From UBA6168 sp041741095 (GTDB lineage: Bacteria > Bacteroidota > Bacteroidia > Chitinophagales > Saprospiraceae): a stretch of 64,000 bases of DNA. A program made the translations under genes and the position numbers. Below, in pieces: positions 1-7,762 of this stretch; positions within the stretch are counted from its first letter, which is position 1, and each line of letters opens with the position of its first letter. The notes below the pieces were generated by a model. That model had not been told where the DNA came from, searched no databases, and saw only the letters and a program-made list of their open reading frames with translations. The DNA is taken from contig JBGSKQ010000013.1 in NCBI GenBank assembly GCA_041741095.1, forward strand, positions 1 to 64,000, in the 5' to 3' direction.

Positions 1-63
1 GATTGCTTCCAAGGCTACTTTTGCCTTGAATTTTGAATTGAAATTGCGCCGTTTGTTCGCCAT
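1..63 (-). CDS. IS3-family transposase OrfA, N-terminal fragment
   Basis: The first 21 residues on the minus strand read MANKRRNFNSKFKAKVALEA plus I. This is the hallmark N-terminus of the helix-turn-helix OrfA of IS3/IS150-type elements (HTH_Tnp_1), which binds the IS ends. The rest, including the OrfB DDE integrase normally made by -1 frameshifting, lies beyond the window edge. Identification rests on the short but very characteristic K-F-K-x-K-V-A-L-E-A pattern and on the adjacent terminal repeat. Confidence 0.7.
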   Translation of the reverse strand, partial: MANKRRNFNSKFKAKVALEAI

Positions 64-133
64 TTTTTTACAGGTTTAAATGTGAAAATAATTAAATTTC
101 CCATCTTAAACTACTGTCCAAAAATTGGGGACA
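1..133 (-). mobile_element. IS3-family insertion sequence, left end only
   Basis: Read on the minus strand, the segment opens with TGTCCCCAATTTTTGGACAG, a typical IS3-family terminal repeat starting TG. About 70 bases later comes the start of an OrfA-like transposase reading frame that runs off the window edge. The element boundary is put at 133 because the terminal repeat starts there and because the neighbouring DUF4062 frame loses its protein-like character at the same base. The other end and any target duplication are outside the window. Confidence 0.75.
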
Positions 134-735
134 ACCGCAAAATTTACAAGTTTATTTAACATATTTGCCGTATTCTCAAGCCCTTTTATTAAGCTTATTT
201 CTTTTATCCTTGTCTGTTCTTCTAAAAATCTCTGAAAAAGTCCTGCCATTTGCTCTCTTAAAAATTTTACAATATCTGAAGCAGTTTCGAATCCTTTTAT
301 AATATTATTTGAATTTAACGATTTTATTTCTTCAATAAACTCATAAATACGCTTATCATCAACATACTTATATTTAACTTCAGTATTTTTATTAATTAGA
401 TAGGTTTCATATTCAGAAAGTACATTTGCATCAATAAATGAATAAACTTGCTTTCCTTCATTAAGTGCCATTTTTAATTCCATTTGGGTAACAGAATATT
501 TACCACTCTTGGATTCACTACCATACCTGCCTCCAATAATACAAACTAAAATATCAACATTTTTAATTTCCTTATAACAATATGCTTCTAAAGCTTCTTC
601 TTTTCCATAAGGTATATCTCCTTCCTCATTTCGAACAGGATTGTACCCTAACTGCTCTATAAAAAAATCTAAATCTGCTCGAACTTGTCTTAAGTCATAA
701 AAAGTAGAACTGATAAAAACCTTTGGTTTTGCCAT
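106..735 (-). pseudogene. DUF4062 domain protein, C-terminus lost to IS insertion
   Basis: The 209-residue product starts with a clear DUF4062 domain (residues 4-90: VFISSTFYDLRQVRADL, then a catalytic-fold-like GDIPYG and VCIIGGRYGSES). DUF4062 is a TIR/nucleoside-deoxyribosyltransferase-like fold that usually heads longer proteins, often with NTPase or repeat modules in bacterial conflict systems; that role is family knowledge, not shown here. The last nine residues (VVPNFWTVV) are encoded by the terminal repeat of the IS3-family element, so the original C-terminus has been cut off at about base 133. The gene is very AT-rich compared with the kinase gene beside it, suggesting transfer. A truncated product could still be made, but the native protein is not intact. 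Confidence 0.75.
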
Positions 736-842
736 TTTTGTTTTTTTTAGTAAAAGCTCTTTTCAATAATTTCAGATTATGTTGAAATTTTTTCTTTTTT
801 CATCTTTATCCGTTCAAATAGTAATTCAATCTTTCAACGATA

Positions 843-850
843 CAAATTTA
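843..850 (-). promoter_or_regulatory. candidate -7 box for the DUF4062 gene
   Basis: Minus strand reads TAAATTTG, matching the Bacteroidota sigma-A -7 consensus TAnnTTTG, about 108 bases upstream of the DUF4062 start in an AT-rich leader. No convincing -33 TTG was seen, so this is a weak call. Confidence 0.3.
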
Positions 851-910
851 GTACAAATGTTTTTATATAAAAATTTTCTACTTACGTTTTTAATTTGGTA
901 TTAACCCCCC

Positions 911-2587
911 TCACTCCAACCTCCTCCATATCCTCCCCCCCACCCTAATCGCCCTCAGCAGCAGCAAAATAAAGAAGGCACAAATCCCAAAGCTCCAACG
1001 GGCTGCCTTTATATGGCCATTGGAGTAAAAAAGATAGCCAAAGGTGGCCGCTGCGATGATCAGGAGGGCCAGCACGAACTGTTGAAAGCCCTGGTAGAGC
1101 AGGCGGGAGCCCTCCCGGATGTCCGGCGTGCGGGTTTCGAGCTGGCCTTTGTCTATTTTTTGCAATACCCGGTGCAGTTCGTCGGGCAGGGCGAGGGAGG
1201 TGGCCACGGTGCGGCGCACGAGGCCAGTGACGAAGGCCACGAGGTTGTCTTTTTCGCCCACCATGAACTCCCGCAGGTAGGGGCGCACCACATCGAGGGG
1301 GTTGAGCTGCGGATCGAGGGTGGTGCTGATGCCGAGCAGCAGGGCAATCATGCGGTTGAGCAGCACCCAGTCCTTGGGCACTTGCACGGTGCCGGTGATG
1401 CCGCCGATGCCGATGTCGCCGATGAGGTCGAAGAGGCTGTTGTTGAGCGGGTCGAGTTCGATGTCACGGAAGTTGAGGCCCTCCAGTTTCACTTCGTTTT
1501 GGAGGAAGTTGCGGAGGGCGTCAATCATCTTTTCGGCCATCTCGTCGGCGTCCTTGCCCTGGGCGATGAAGCCCATGCGGCGGGCCGCTGCCACCAATGC
1601 GCCGGTGTCGTTCTTCACGGCGGCCTCTATCATTTGGGGAATGCCCTCCCGGAGTTGCTGACTGAGTTCGGCCACGGCCCCGAAGTCGAGCAGCACGAGG
1701 GTGCCGTCGGGTTTTACCAGGATGTTGCCGGGGTGTGGGTCGGCGTGATAGACCCCGTCCTTGAACACCATGCGGCAATAGGCCCGCAGCAGTCGGCTGA
1801 GGATGTCCCGGCGGTCGAGGCCCCAGGCGTCGAGCTGGGCGGTGTTGCTGATTTTCACGCCCTCGTGCCAGGTGGTGGTCAGCACCCGTCCGGTGCAGTA
1901 GTCGGGGTGAATTTGCGGGATGAGGAAGCGCTGTTCGTCCAGGAGGTTGGCCGCTATCCGCTGCATGGACTGCGCCTCCCGCCGGAAGTCCAGTTCCTCC
2001 TCTATCATCTTGCGCACCTGCGTGTAGAGGTAGTCCATGCCCTTGATGTCGTAGAAAAAGGCGATGATCTTGGTGAGCCGCTGGATGATGCGGAGGTCCA
2101 CCTGCGCCACTTGTTCGATGTTGGCGTGCTGCACTTTTACCACCACCTGTGTGCCGTCGGGCAGCGTGGCCCTGTGCGCCTGCCCGATGGAGGCGGAGGC
2201 GAGCGGCATTTCTTCAAAAGTGCTGAAAACCTCCGTGGGCAGTTTGCCAAACTCTTTCAACATGCGCTCCTGCACCTCGGCGAAAGGGCGTGGCGGCAGT
2301 TTGTCCTGCAATTCCTCCAGTGGCTTCTGGAATTCTTCCGGCAAAAAAGTACCGAGGATGGAGAGCAGTTGCCCTATCTTGATGAACAGTCCCTCCAACT
2401 GCAAAATGGAACGCTTTACCCGTTCCGCATTGCGCAGGTGGAGCTTCACGATGCGCTTTTCATACCAGCGCTGGCCGAAGAGTTTTTTTCCCAAAAAGTG
2501 CAGGGCGTAGCTGCCCATCACCTGTATGGCAGTAGTGTGGGCCTTGCGGATGCGCCAGGAGGGGCGGAAGATGTTTGAGTTGGACAA
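911..2587 (-). CDS. AarF/ABC1/UbiB-family atypical kinase
   Basis: The 558-residue protein belongs to the ABC1/AarF/UbiB family of atypical kinases, which support quinone biosynthesis or lipid handling at the membrane. The family-specific KxGQ motif is seen as FIKIGQLLSILG near residue 67. An ABC1 core follows with VVKVQH (ATP-binding lysine), HADPHPGNIL (catalytic loop) and LLDFGAV (metal-binding DFG). The C-terminus has two hydrophobic helices (residues about 505-545), as in membrane-anchored UbiB relatives. It stands alone, without ubiquinone genes, and Bacteroidota use menaquinone, so the exact substrate is unknown. Length is normal for the family. The opposite strand carries a 521-codon open frame that is a composition shadow. 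Confidence 0.9.
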   Translation of the reverse strand: MSNSNIFRPSWRIRKAHTTAIQVMGSYALHFLGKKLFGQRWYEKRIVKLHLRNAERVKRSILQLEGLFIKIGQLLSILGTFLPEEFQKPLEELQDKLPPRPFAEVQERMLKEFGKLPTEVFSTFEEMPLASASIGQAHRATLPDGTQVVVKVQHANIEQVAQVDLRIIQRLTKIIAFFYDIKGMDYLYTQVRKMIEEELDFRREAQSMQRIAANLLDEQRFLIPQIHPDYCTGRVLTTTWHEGVKISNTAQLDAWGLDRRDILSRLLRAYCRMVFKDGVYHADPHPGNILVKPDGTLVLLDFGAVAELSQQLREGIPQMIEAAVKNDTGALVAAARRMGFIAQGKDADEMAEKMIDALRNFLQNEVKLEGLNFRDIELDPLNNSLFDLIGDIGIGGITGTVQVPKDWVLLNRMIALLLGISTTLDPQLNPLDVVRPYLREFMVGEKDNLVAFVTGLVRRTVATSLALPDELHRVLQKIDKGQLETRTPDIREGSRLLYQGFQQFVLALLIIAAATFGYLFYSNGHIKAARWSFGICAFFILLLLRAIRVGGRIWRRLE

Positions 2588-2667
2588 ATTGTGGGATTTA
2601 TGATTTTTTAATTGATGGTTGACGATTGAGAGTGTTTAGAGAAATTTCAAATGCCGTCCATTTGGAG

Positions 2668-2776
2668 GGACATCCCCCTCCCCCCTTCAAAGGGGGAATA
2701 AGTCCCTGCTTAAATTTAGAAATTAATGAATTTGCAGACATGGATTCCCCCTTTGAAGTGGGTTAGGGGGATGTCC
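2668..2776. repeat. inverted repeat element, CCCCCT-rich
   Basis: Arms at 2668-2699 and 2744-2776 are near-complementary (GGACATCCCCCT... and ...AGGGGGATGTCC), each with an internal CTTTGAA/TTCAAAG core. It is the first of three inverted-repeat elements in the 677-base gap between the divergent kinase and TspO-like genes; no gene is seen in that gap. The type is common as a dispersed intergenic palindrome in Bacteroidota. Confidence 0.7.
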
Positions 2777-2861
2777 TCGTTCATTAGCAGTAACTTTATT
2801 TTTTCTTAACATTCCATATTTACGGTTGAGCAGGCCGCCAAAACTACCATCAAAAATTGGA

Positions 2862-2990
2862 AACCTCACCCCCAGCCCCTCTCCCCATAGGAGAGGGGAG
2901 CAGAGAATGCTTCAGTTGAAAATACTTGGGTTTTGCATGAAAGCAGCGTTTCTCCCCTCTCCTCAAAGGAGAGGGGCCGGGGGTGAGGTT
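2862..2990. repeat. cruciform-type inverted repeat (CCTCACCCCC family)
   Basis: A 23-base arm at 2862-2884 (AACCTCACCCCC...) is the near-perfect complement of 2968-2990 (...GGGGGTGAGGTT). Each arm also forms its own small hairpin with CCCCTCTCC/GGAGAGGGG, so the element can fold as a cross. The centre (about 2907-2950) is ordinary sequence with no gene. Confidence 0.75.
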
Positions 2991-3138
2991 TTAATGGTAA
3001 AAAGACACCTTATCAGCCTCAACTTGAAACACTCCAAAAATCACTCGATTGAAGCTGCAAGTAATCAATGATTAAACATTTACAAGCATCTTTCATTTTA
3101 ATTCAAAATTTAGTGTGCAGGACAGATACAGTCGCCGT

Positions 3139-3218
3139 TAAGGTGACGCCTGCAAATGGCCGTTCCATATTTACGCTATTTTACAAAATCAGAATGGCCA
3201 TTTGCAGGTGTCGCCTTA
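3139..3218. repeat. inverted repeat with TAAGGTGACGCCT end
   Basis: Arms 3139-3161 and 3196-3218 match over 23 bases with one mismatch (TAAGGTGACGCCTGCAAATG... against its complement). The terminal TAAGGyGACrCCT is shared with the element at 4087-4168 and with a half-copy near 28685-28709, so these belong to one small palindromic family with a variable inner arm. Confidence 0.75.
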
Positions 3219-3264
3219 TCTCGTAAAAAACCATTTTGCCTGAACTTAACTGAAAAACAAAACC

Positions 3265-4050
3265 ATGAAAAAGACCTATCAAATCCTCAACATCCTCGGT
3301 TTCATCGGCGTGCTGGTGATGAACTACCTCGCCAATGCCCTGCCTTTGGGCGGGCGCTCCACCAAGGAAGTTTCCGATATGTTCGCCAGTCTTTTCACGC
3401 CTGCGCCCTTCACCTTTGCTATTTGGGGTGTGATTTATTTGTTGTTGGCGGTGTTCATCGTGGTGCAATCAAAGGGGCTGCTGCAAAAAGACCAGCCGCC
3501 GAACGATGTGGTGGAGGCCATTGGGCCTTGGTTTTTCATCAATTGCCTCGCCAATATGTCCTGGTTGCTGGCCTGGCACCACCTGAAAATCGGGCTGTCG
3601 TTCTGCATCATCGTGGTGATGCTCTATTCGCTCATCGCCATTTATCAGCGGCTGCAAATCGGGCGGTTTCAGCCCCCCGCCCGCATCAAATATGGTGTGC
3701 ATTTGCCCTTCAGCATTTATTTGGGCTGGTTGACGGTGGCGACCATTGCCAATGCCAGCGCTTTCCTGCTCGCCATGCACTGGGAGGGCTTCGGCATTGC
3801 CCCACGATATTGGACGGTGTATATGCTAATGGTGGGTACTTTCCTCGGATTGCTGCTGTTGTTCCGGCGAAAGGATATTGGATTTGCACTGGTATTGATT
3901 TGGGCATTTTTCGGCATTTATGTGGCGGTAAATGAAAACGAGAAGCCCTCATTGATTGCCAATGCTGCTGCTGCATTTGCTGTGCTGCTGGCCCTGGGGA
4001 TTATTATCAAAATTGGAAGGAGGTTGGCCAATCGGAAAAAGGTCGCCTAA
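3265..4050 (+). CDS. TspO/MBR-related tryptophan-rich membrane protein
   Basis: The 261-residue product is strongly hydrophobic, with seven or eight predicted membrane helices. The FTPAPFTFAIWGVIYLLL segment (about residues 44-61) and the Trp/Asn pattern WFFINCLANMSWLLAWH (about 90-106) resemble the TspO/MBR (tryptophan-rich sensory protein) fold, in the longer version found in Bacteroidota. TspO proteins bind porphyrins and cholesterol-like ligands; the ligand here is not predictable. The start at the first ATG of the membrane frame gives a plausible first helix. It is monocistronic, between two inverted-repeat-rich gaps. Confidence 0.65.
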   Translation: MKKTYQILNILGFIGVLVMNYLANALPLGGRSTKEVSDMFASLFTPAPFTFAIWGVIYLLLAVFIVVQSKGLLQKDQPPNDVVEAIGPWFFINCLANMSWLLAWHHLKIGLSFCIIVVMLYSLIAIYQRLQIGRFQPPARIKYGVHLPFSIYLGWLTVATIANASAFLLAMHWEGFGIAPRYWTVYMLMVGTFLGLLLLFRRKDIGFALVLIWAFFGIYVAVNENEKPSLIANAAAAFAVLLALGIIIKIGRRLANRKKVA

Positions 4051-4086
4051 AAGCTTGATTTGGCAGTGGTATTAACTGATGGGAGG

Positions 4087-4168
4087 ACTAAGGCGACACC
4101 TCAAAAGGGCCGCACATGCCTGTGGATAGCCTCAGATTTTGCAGGCCCTTTTGAGGCGTCACCTTAGT
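4087..4168. repeat. inverted repeat with ACTAAGGCGACACCT end
   Basis: Arms 4087-4111 and 4144-4168 are 25-base near-perfect complements (ACTAAGGCGACACCTCAAAA...). It sits 36 bases after the TspO-like stop codon and may act as a terminator, but it lacks a T-run. Same family as 3139-3218. Confidence 0.75.
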
Positions 4169-4203
4169 ACGGGCCAAAAACTACGTCAGTTATGTACTTC
4201 GGT

Positions 4204-4467
4204 ACAACGTCGTAGAGCTTTGAAACCATTTTGATTACCTACAGAATATTTTTAATTAAATTTCCAAAACCTCGTTCCACGATAGCTATCGGGAGGTCGG
4301 ACTTTGGCCCTATATGCGACCTCTCCGAGGTCGAAGCCGCCGCTTCGATGATATTTTCTACAAATATTTGACCTCCCGATAGCTATCGTGGAACGAGGTC
4401 AGTATTCCGACCCATCTATTCTGTGGGTAATCAAAATGGTTTGAAACCTCTACAACGTATTTGGGTA
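4204..4467. repeat. nested 260-base palindromic element
   Basis: Outer arms 4204-4249 and about 4416-4467 are imperfect complements (GAAACCATTTTGATTACC against GGTAATCAAAATGGTTT). Nested inside are perfect arms CCTCGTTCCACGATAGCTAT (4270-4289, continuing to GACCTC) and its complement at 4371-4399. The structure is MITE-like. It has no coding potential. With 4087-4168 it accounts for most of the 706-base gap before the FadL-type gene; the remaining 4468-4756 shows nothing recognisable. Confidence 0.65.
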
Positions 4468-4756
4468 CGATATCGGGAAGTTATTTTCCAAATATTACTA
4501 TATATTTTCTCAACCATTTCCGCATTTCCCTAACACATTGGTTTTTAATGACTTGCATCAGTTATTTTACTGCCAATTATCATGGCAGATCAAAGGCATA
4601 TTGTGACTCCTGTCACACAAGTCCGGCTGGTATGATTTGAAATTTTGAGGTGGGAAAATTTATCTGGTTTTTCCATTTGAACAACTATCAAATCATTGAA
4701 ACCAGCTTATGGATGCCAAGCAATTGCTTCCTTAAGCCTGGTCAAAACCAAAGGAT

Positions 4757-6118
4757 ATGAAAAACCTACTTTTTGTCTTTTTCGCATGTTTGAGCATTAC
4801 CATACAGGCCCAGACGGGGCACGTTTTGCAAGGGGCGGGCGCTTCCAATTTCTCTATGGGAGGTGCCGGCACGGCTTTGCCCATTGACATACTCGGTTCC
4901 TTGCAATGGAACCCGGCTTCCATCACGGCATTTGAACACACGGAAATTGGCCTGAGTGCTGCTTATTTTACAGCCGCCCCAGAGGTTTATTCCAAAGTGC
5001 AACAGCCGGATGGACAAGGCGGTTTTATCACCATTGAAGGCACTACGGAAGATGAGATGGGCGCTTCCATCCTGCCGACCCTGGGTGCTGTGATCAAATT
5101 GCCGGACAGCAAATTGACCTTTGGGCTTTCGGCATTTGGCATCAGCGGTTTTGGGGTGGATTATCCTGAAACGACCAATCTGCCATTGCCCGACAATGCC
5201 AATTTTGACCCCACCAATTCCAACCCATTGCTCTATCCGCAAAGCATGATGGGTTTTGGCCACCTGAACTCAGAATATCAGTTGATGCAGGTGGGTTTGA
5301 CGGGCGCTTATGAAGTGGCCAAAGGCCTGTCCCTGGGTGTCGGCCCGACCTTCAATTATTCCTCGCTGCTGATACAACCAGTGCCAATTGGCGCTCCTTC
5401 TGCCAAGGGTTATTCCGTTGGTGAAAAAGATTCGGCACTGGGCATAGGTTTTCAGGCTGGACTATTTTACAAAACGACTATGGGGCTAAATTTTGGGCTG
5501 ACATACAAGAGCACGCAGTGGTTTAAAGACCTTGAAATTGATGGCAAATACGTGGACGGTTCGGAAGCGGAGACCATTGTTTTTAACCTGGATTATCCTT
5601 CCATTATCTCGGCTGGTGTTGGCTATTCGCACAAATTATTTGACCTGGCCGTTGACTACCGTTTTATCAATTATGAAAACACGGACGGCTTTGAACAGAG
5701 CGGTTGGGTGATAGCGGAAAATGGTTTTCCCACAGGGGCCGTGGCTGGTTTTGGCTGGAAAAATGTGAATGTAGTAGCCGCCGGAGTTCAATTGAAATTG
5801 ATCCAAAAAGTGCCGATAAGATTGGGCTACACCTTCAGCTCCAGCCCAATTGACGAAGACAACGTGTTCTTTTCGGCCCCTGCTCCTGCGGTTATCGCAC
5901 ACGCTATCCAGTTTGGCTTTGCCTATAAAATCAGCGACAATTTTGACATCAGCCTGGCTTACCACCACGGCATGACCGCAGAGGTGAGCGGACAAATGCT
6001 CAGCCCTTCGCTCATCACTGCCAGCGATCCGCTCGGCAAAGTACCGGGCAGCGAGATTACCAGTAAAATGCACACCGATGTGGGATTGCTGGGCATCGCT
6101 TATAGGTTTGGAAAATAG
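4757..6118 (+). CDS. FadL/OmpP1/TodX-family outer membrane transporter
   Basis: The 453-residue protein has a signal peptide (MKNLLFVFFACLSITIQAQ) followed by the family's N-terminal motif GAGASNFSMGGAGTAL and WNPAS (residues about 26-56). It then shows alternating beta-barrel sequence to a C-terminal aromatic strand end (GIAYRFGK). FadL-type channels take up long-chain fatty acids and other hydrophobic compounds across the outer membrane. Length is typical. The start is the ATG directly before the signal peptide. It is followed by a terminator and a convergent gene, so it is a single-gene unit. Confidence 0.85.
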   Translation: MKNLLFVFFACLSITIQAQTGHVLQGAGASNFSMGGAGTALPIDILGSLQWNPASITAFEHTEIGLSAAYFTAAPEVYSKVQQPDGQGGFITIEGTTEDEMGASILPTLGAVIKLPDSKLTFGLSAFGISGFGVDYPETTNLPLPDNANFDPTNSNPLLYPQSMMGFGHLNSEYQLMQVGLTGAYEVAKGLSLGVGPTFNYSSLLIQPVPIGAPSAKGYSVGEKDSALGIGFQAGLFYKTTMGLNFGLTYKSTQWFKDLEIDGKYVDGSEAETIVFNLDYPSIISAGVGYSHKLFDLAVDYRFINYENTDGFEQSGWVIAENGFPTGAVAGFGWKNVNVVAAGVQLKLIQKVPIRLGYTFSSSPIDEDNVFFSAPAPAVIAHAIQFGFAYKISDNFDISLAYHHGMTAEVSGQMLSPSLITASDPLGKVPGSEITSKMHTDVGLLGIAYRFGK

Positions 6119-6175
6119 TCGGTTTAATGCTGGCTTTTATTTTCCCTGTTTGAAGGGTAATTGAATAAAAGCCGA

Positions 6176-6216
6176 CGCCGGAGGTTTGCAGTGTGGGCCT
6201 TCGGCGTTTTTGTTTT
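6176..6216 (+). terminator. rho-independent terminator after the FadL-type gene
   Basis: Stem CGCCGGAGG (6176-6184) pairs with CCTTCGGCG (6198-6206), with one G-T pair, followed by TTTTTGTTTT. It lies 58 bases after the stop codon, just before the convergent VOC gene. Confidence 0.65.
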
Positions 6217-6607
6217 AATTTTTTGGTTCAATCAAATCCCATAAATTCCCATACAAATCTTCTAACACAGCCACCGTGCCATAAGGCTCCACTGCGGGCG
6301 GCCTCACGAAATGCACCTTGAGTTTTGACAAACGCTCATAATCCCGCCAGAAGTCATCCGTATGCAGAAAGAGGAAAACCCGGCCCCCGCTTTGTTTGCC
6401 GACACATTTTGCCTGCTCTTCATTGGCGGCCTTGGCCAACAAGATTTTACAATAGCCCTCCCCTTTTGGTGCAATCAGCACCCAGCGTTTCGTTTCGCTC
6501 AAAGCGGTGTCTTCTATCAGTTCAAAACCAAGGATGTTGGTGTACCATTGGATGGCTTCGTCGTAATCTTTGACGACAAGGGCGATATGTGCAATGCGTT
6601 GGTTCAT
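6215..6607 (-). CDS. VOC-family (glyoxalase/bleomycin-resistance-like) protein
   Basis: The 130-residue single-module protein has two beta-alpha-beta-beta-beta repeats. The first opens HIALVVKDYDEAIQWYTNIL (residues 6-25), with His6 as a likely metal ligand. The second contains VRPPAVEPYGTVAVLEDLYG and ends WDLIEP, where Glu supplies another ligand. Members include glyoxalase I, dioxygenases and antibiotic-binding proteins; substrate cannot be told from sequence. It stands alone and converges on the FadL-type gene. Confidence 0.85.
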   Translation of the reverse strand: MNQRIAHIALVVKDYDEAIQWYTNILGFELIEDTALSETKRWVLIAPKGEGYCKILLAKAANEEQAKCVGKQSGGRVFLFLHTDDFWRDYERLSKLKVHFVRPPAVEPYGTVAVLEDLYGNLWDLIEPKN

Positions 6608-6769
6608 TTTTTAAGGGCAAAGTAAAAAGTTTAAAGGTCAAAGTAGGTGGCCAAAATGAACCATATAGCAACAAGGCAAAGGGAAATTTCATCGATCCGA
6701 AATCAAACAGGTGTTTTCACCCGTAGATTTATACCATTTCTGGCTCATGTTGCCTTAGCGTGAAAAACA

Positions 6770-6839
6770 GGGGGTTTGGGGGCGGAACGCCCCCAAGATT
6801 CCTCTCCCCCGACGAGCCGCCGAAGGCGGCGAGGAGGGG
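6770..6839. repeat. GC-rich double-hairpin repeat (GGGGG...CCGCCGAAGGCGG)
   Basis: Two hairpins in tandem: GGGGGCGGAACGCCCCC, then a GACGAGCCGCCGAAGGCGGCGAG stem-loop region. Related copies lie at 26755-26823 and 27760-27827, and partial ones at 26884-26921 and 56767-56822. It fills the middle of the 317-base gap between the VOC gene and a lipoprotein gene; no gene is seen there. Confidence 0.7.
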
Positions 6840-6924
6840 ATGCTTTAATTTGGTTTATTGAAGAATTGCATTTGGTTTTCACTCAAAACACTCGTGAGCC
6901 CCATTTCTAATAAAAAATTACCTT

Positions 6925-7443
6925 ATGAAAAATCTACTTTTTGCATTGGCTTTCATAGCACTTTGCGCCAGTTGCGATTTGTTCGACGATTCGCCTTGTG
7001 GGCCAAATCAAACCTACGACCTTTATTTGCTGGGCAGTTCCATCGTTGATTCTACAAAGGGGGAATATTATTCTTACATGGACGGAAGCGGCAACCGGGT
7101 GTTCCAATGGAGCGAATTGGTGGAACATGTTTGCCCGGAAGAGCATGTAAAAATTGAAGCCAGGGTGGCCTTGTTGGACGAAACCACCACAGGTATCAGC
7201 GCACGTGCCGGAGCCTCCTGGCTGTTTTTGTTTGAAGAAATTTTCAGCCTCAACAAAAACGGCAGCGACCTGAAAGCCAACGGCGAGGCGGGTTTGAAGC
7301 AAGCATTTGACAAAGATGAAGCTTGGCTGGTGCCACAAGTGGAGGTCTTTTTTCCCACAAAAGGCTCCTACGGCGCCGATACTGCCTTTCTCAAACAAAA
7401 CGTCATCTCCGTGGAACTTATGGCGAAGTACCGCAAGTTTTGA
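6925..7443 (+). CDS. hypothetical lipoprotein
   Basis: 172 residues with a lipoprotein signal (MKNLLFALAFIALCASC, lipobox Cys at 17), so probably membrane-anchored on the outer side of the inner membrane or in the outer membrane. The mature part is a compact, largely beta-type sequence with two further Cys (about residues 24 and 67) that could form a disulphide. No family is recognised. The start is set by the lipoprotein signal. It is monocistronic, preceded by the GC-rich double hairpin and followed by a dispersed palindrome. Confidence 0.75.
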   Translation: MKNLLFALAFIALCASCDLFDDSPCGPNQTYDLYLLGSSIVDSTKGEYYSYMDGSGNRVFQWSELVEHVCPEEHVKIEARVALLDETTTGISARAGASWLFLFEEIFSLNKNGSDLKANGEAGLKQAFDKDEAWLVPQVEVFFPTKGSYGADTAFLKQNVISVELMAKYRKF

Positions 7444-7491
7444 TGGCCTTTCACCTGCTTCTGTATAGTTAAATGTCATTGAATGTCATAT

Positions 7492-7512
7492 CCTGCCTGT
7501 CGGCAGACAGGG
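7492..7512. repeat. dispersed 21-base palindrome, copy 1
   Basis: CCTGCCTGTCGGCAGACAGG plus one G is identical to 23267-23287. The core CTGTCGGCAGACAG can form a hairpin. It lies 49 bases after the lipoprotein stop codon, so it could serve as a terminator-like structure. The rest of the 7444-7762 gap holds only the promoter at 7739. Confidence 0.6.
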
Positions 7513-7738
7513 TCATTGAGATCATTTTGTTGAAAATCAACTACTTACACTTTGTTGACTATCAATTTCAAATACGGATATCTATAAGTTCCCTCTTTTC
7601 AAGTGTTTTAGGGACCAATTTTTCATACAGGATTTTTGTCATCCACAAAATTGATTTTCAACGTTTTATCCAATGACTTAATGGCCAATGACTAATGACG
7701 CAAAGCACTAAAAACTATCTTCCAACACCCCCGCTCCT

Positions 7739-7746
7739 TATCTTTG
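7739..7746 (+). promoter_or_regulatory. candidate -7 box for the fatty acid hydroxylase gene
   Basis: TATCTTTG matches TAnnTTTG 17 bases before the ATG at 7763, implying a very short leader. No clear -33 element at 19-21 bases spacing. Confidence 0.4.
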
Positions 7747-7762
7747 CACAAAATACAACTGC

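Noticed and set aside
1013..2578. 521-codon open frame opposite the AarF/UbiB gene
   Set aside because: His/Val/Gly-rich translation without any motif; a codon-bias shadow of the GC-rich kinase gene on the other strand.
2826..3071. 81-codon open frame across the CCTCACCCCC palindrome
   Set aside because: Consists mainly of the inverted repeat.
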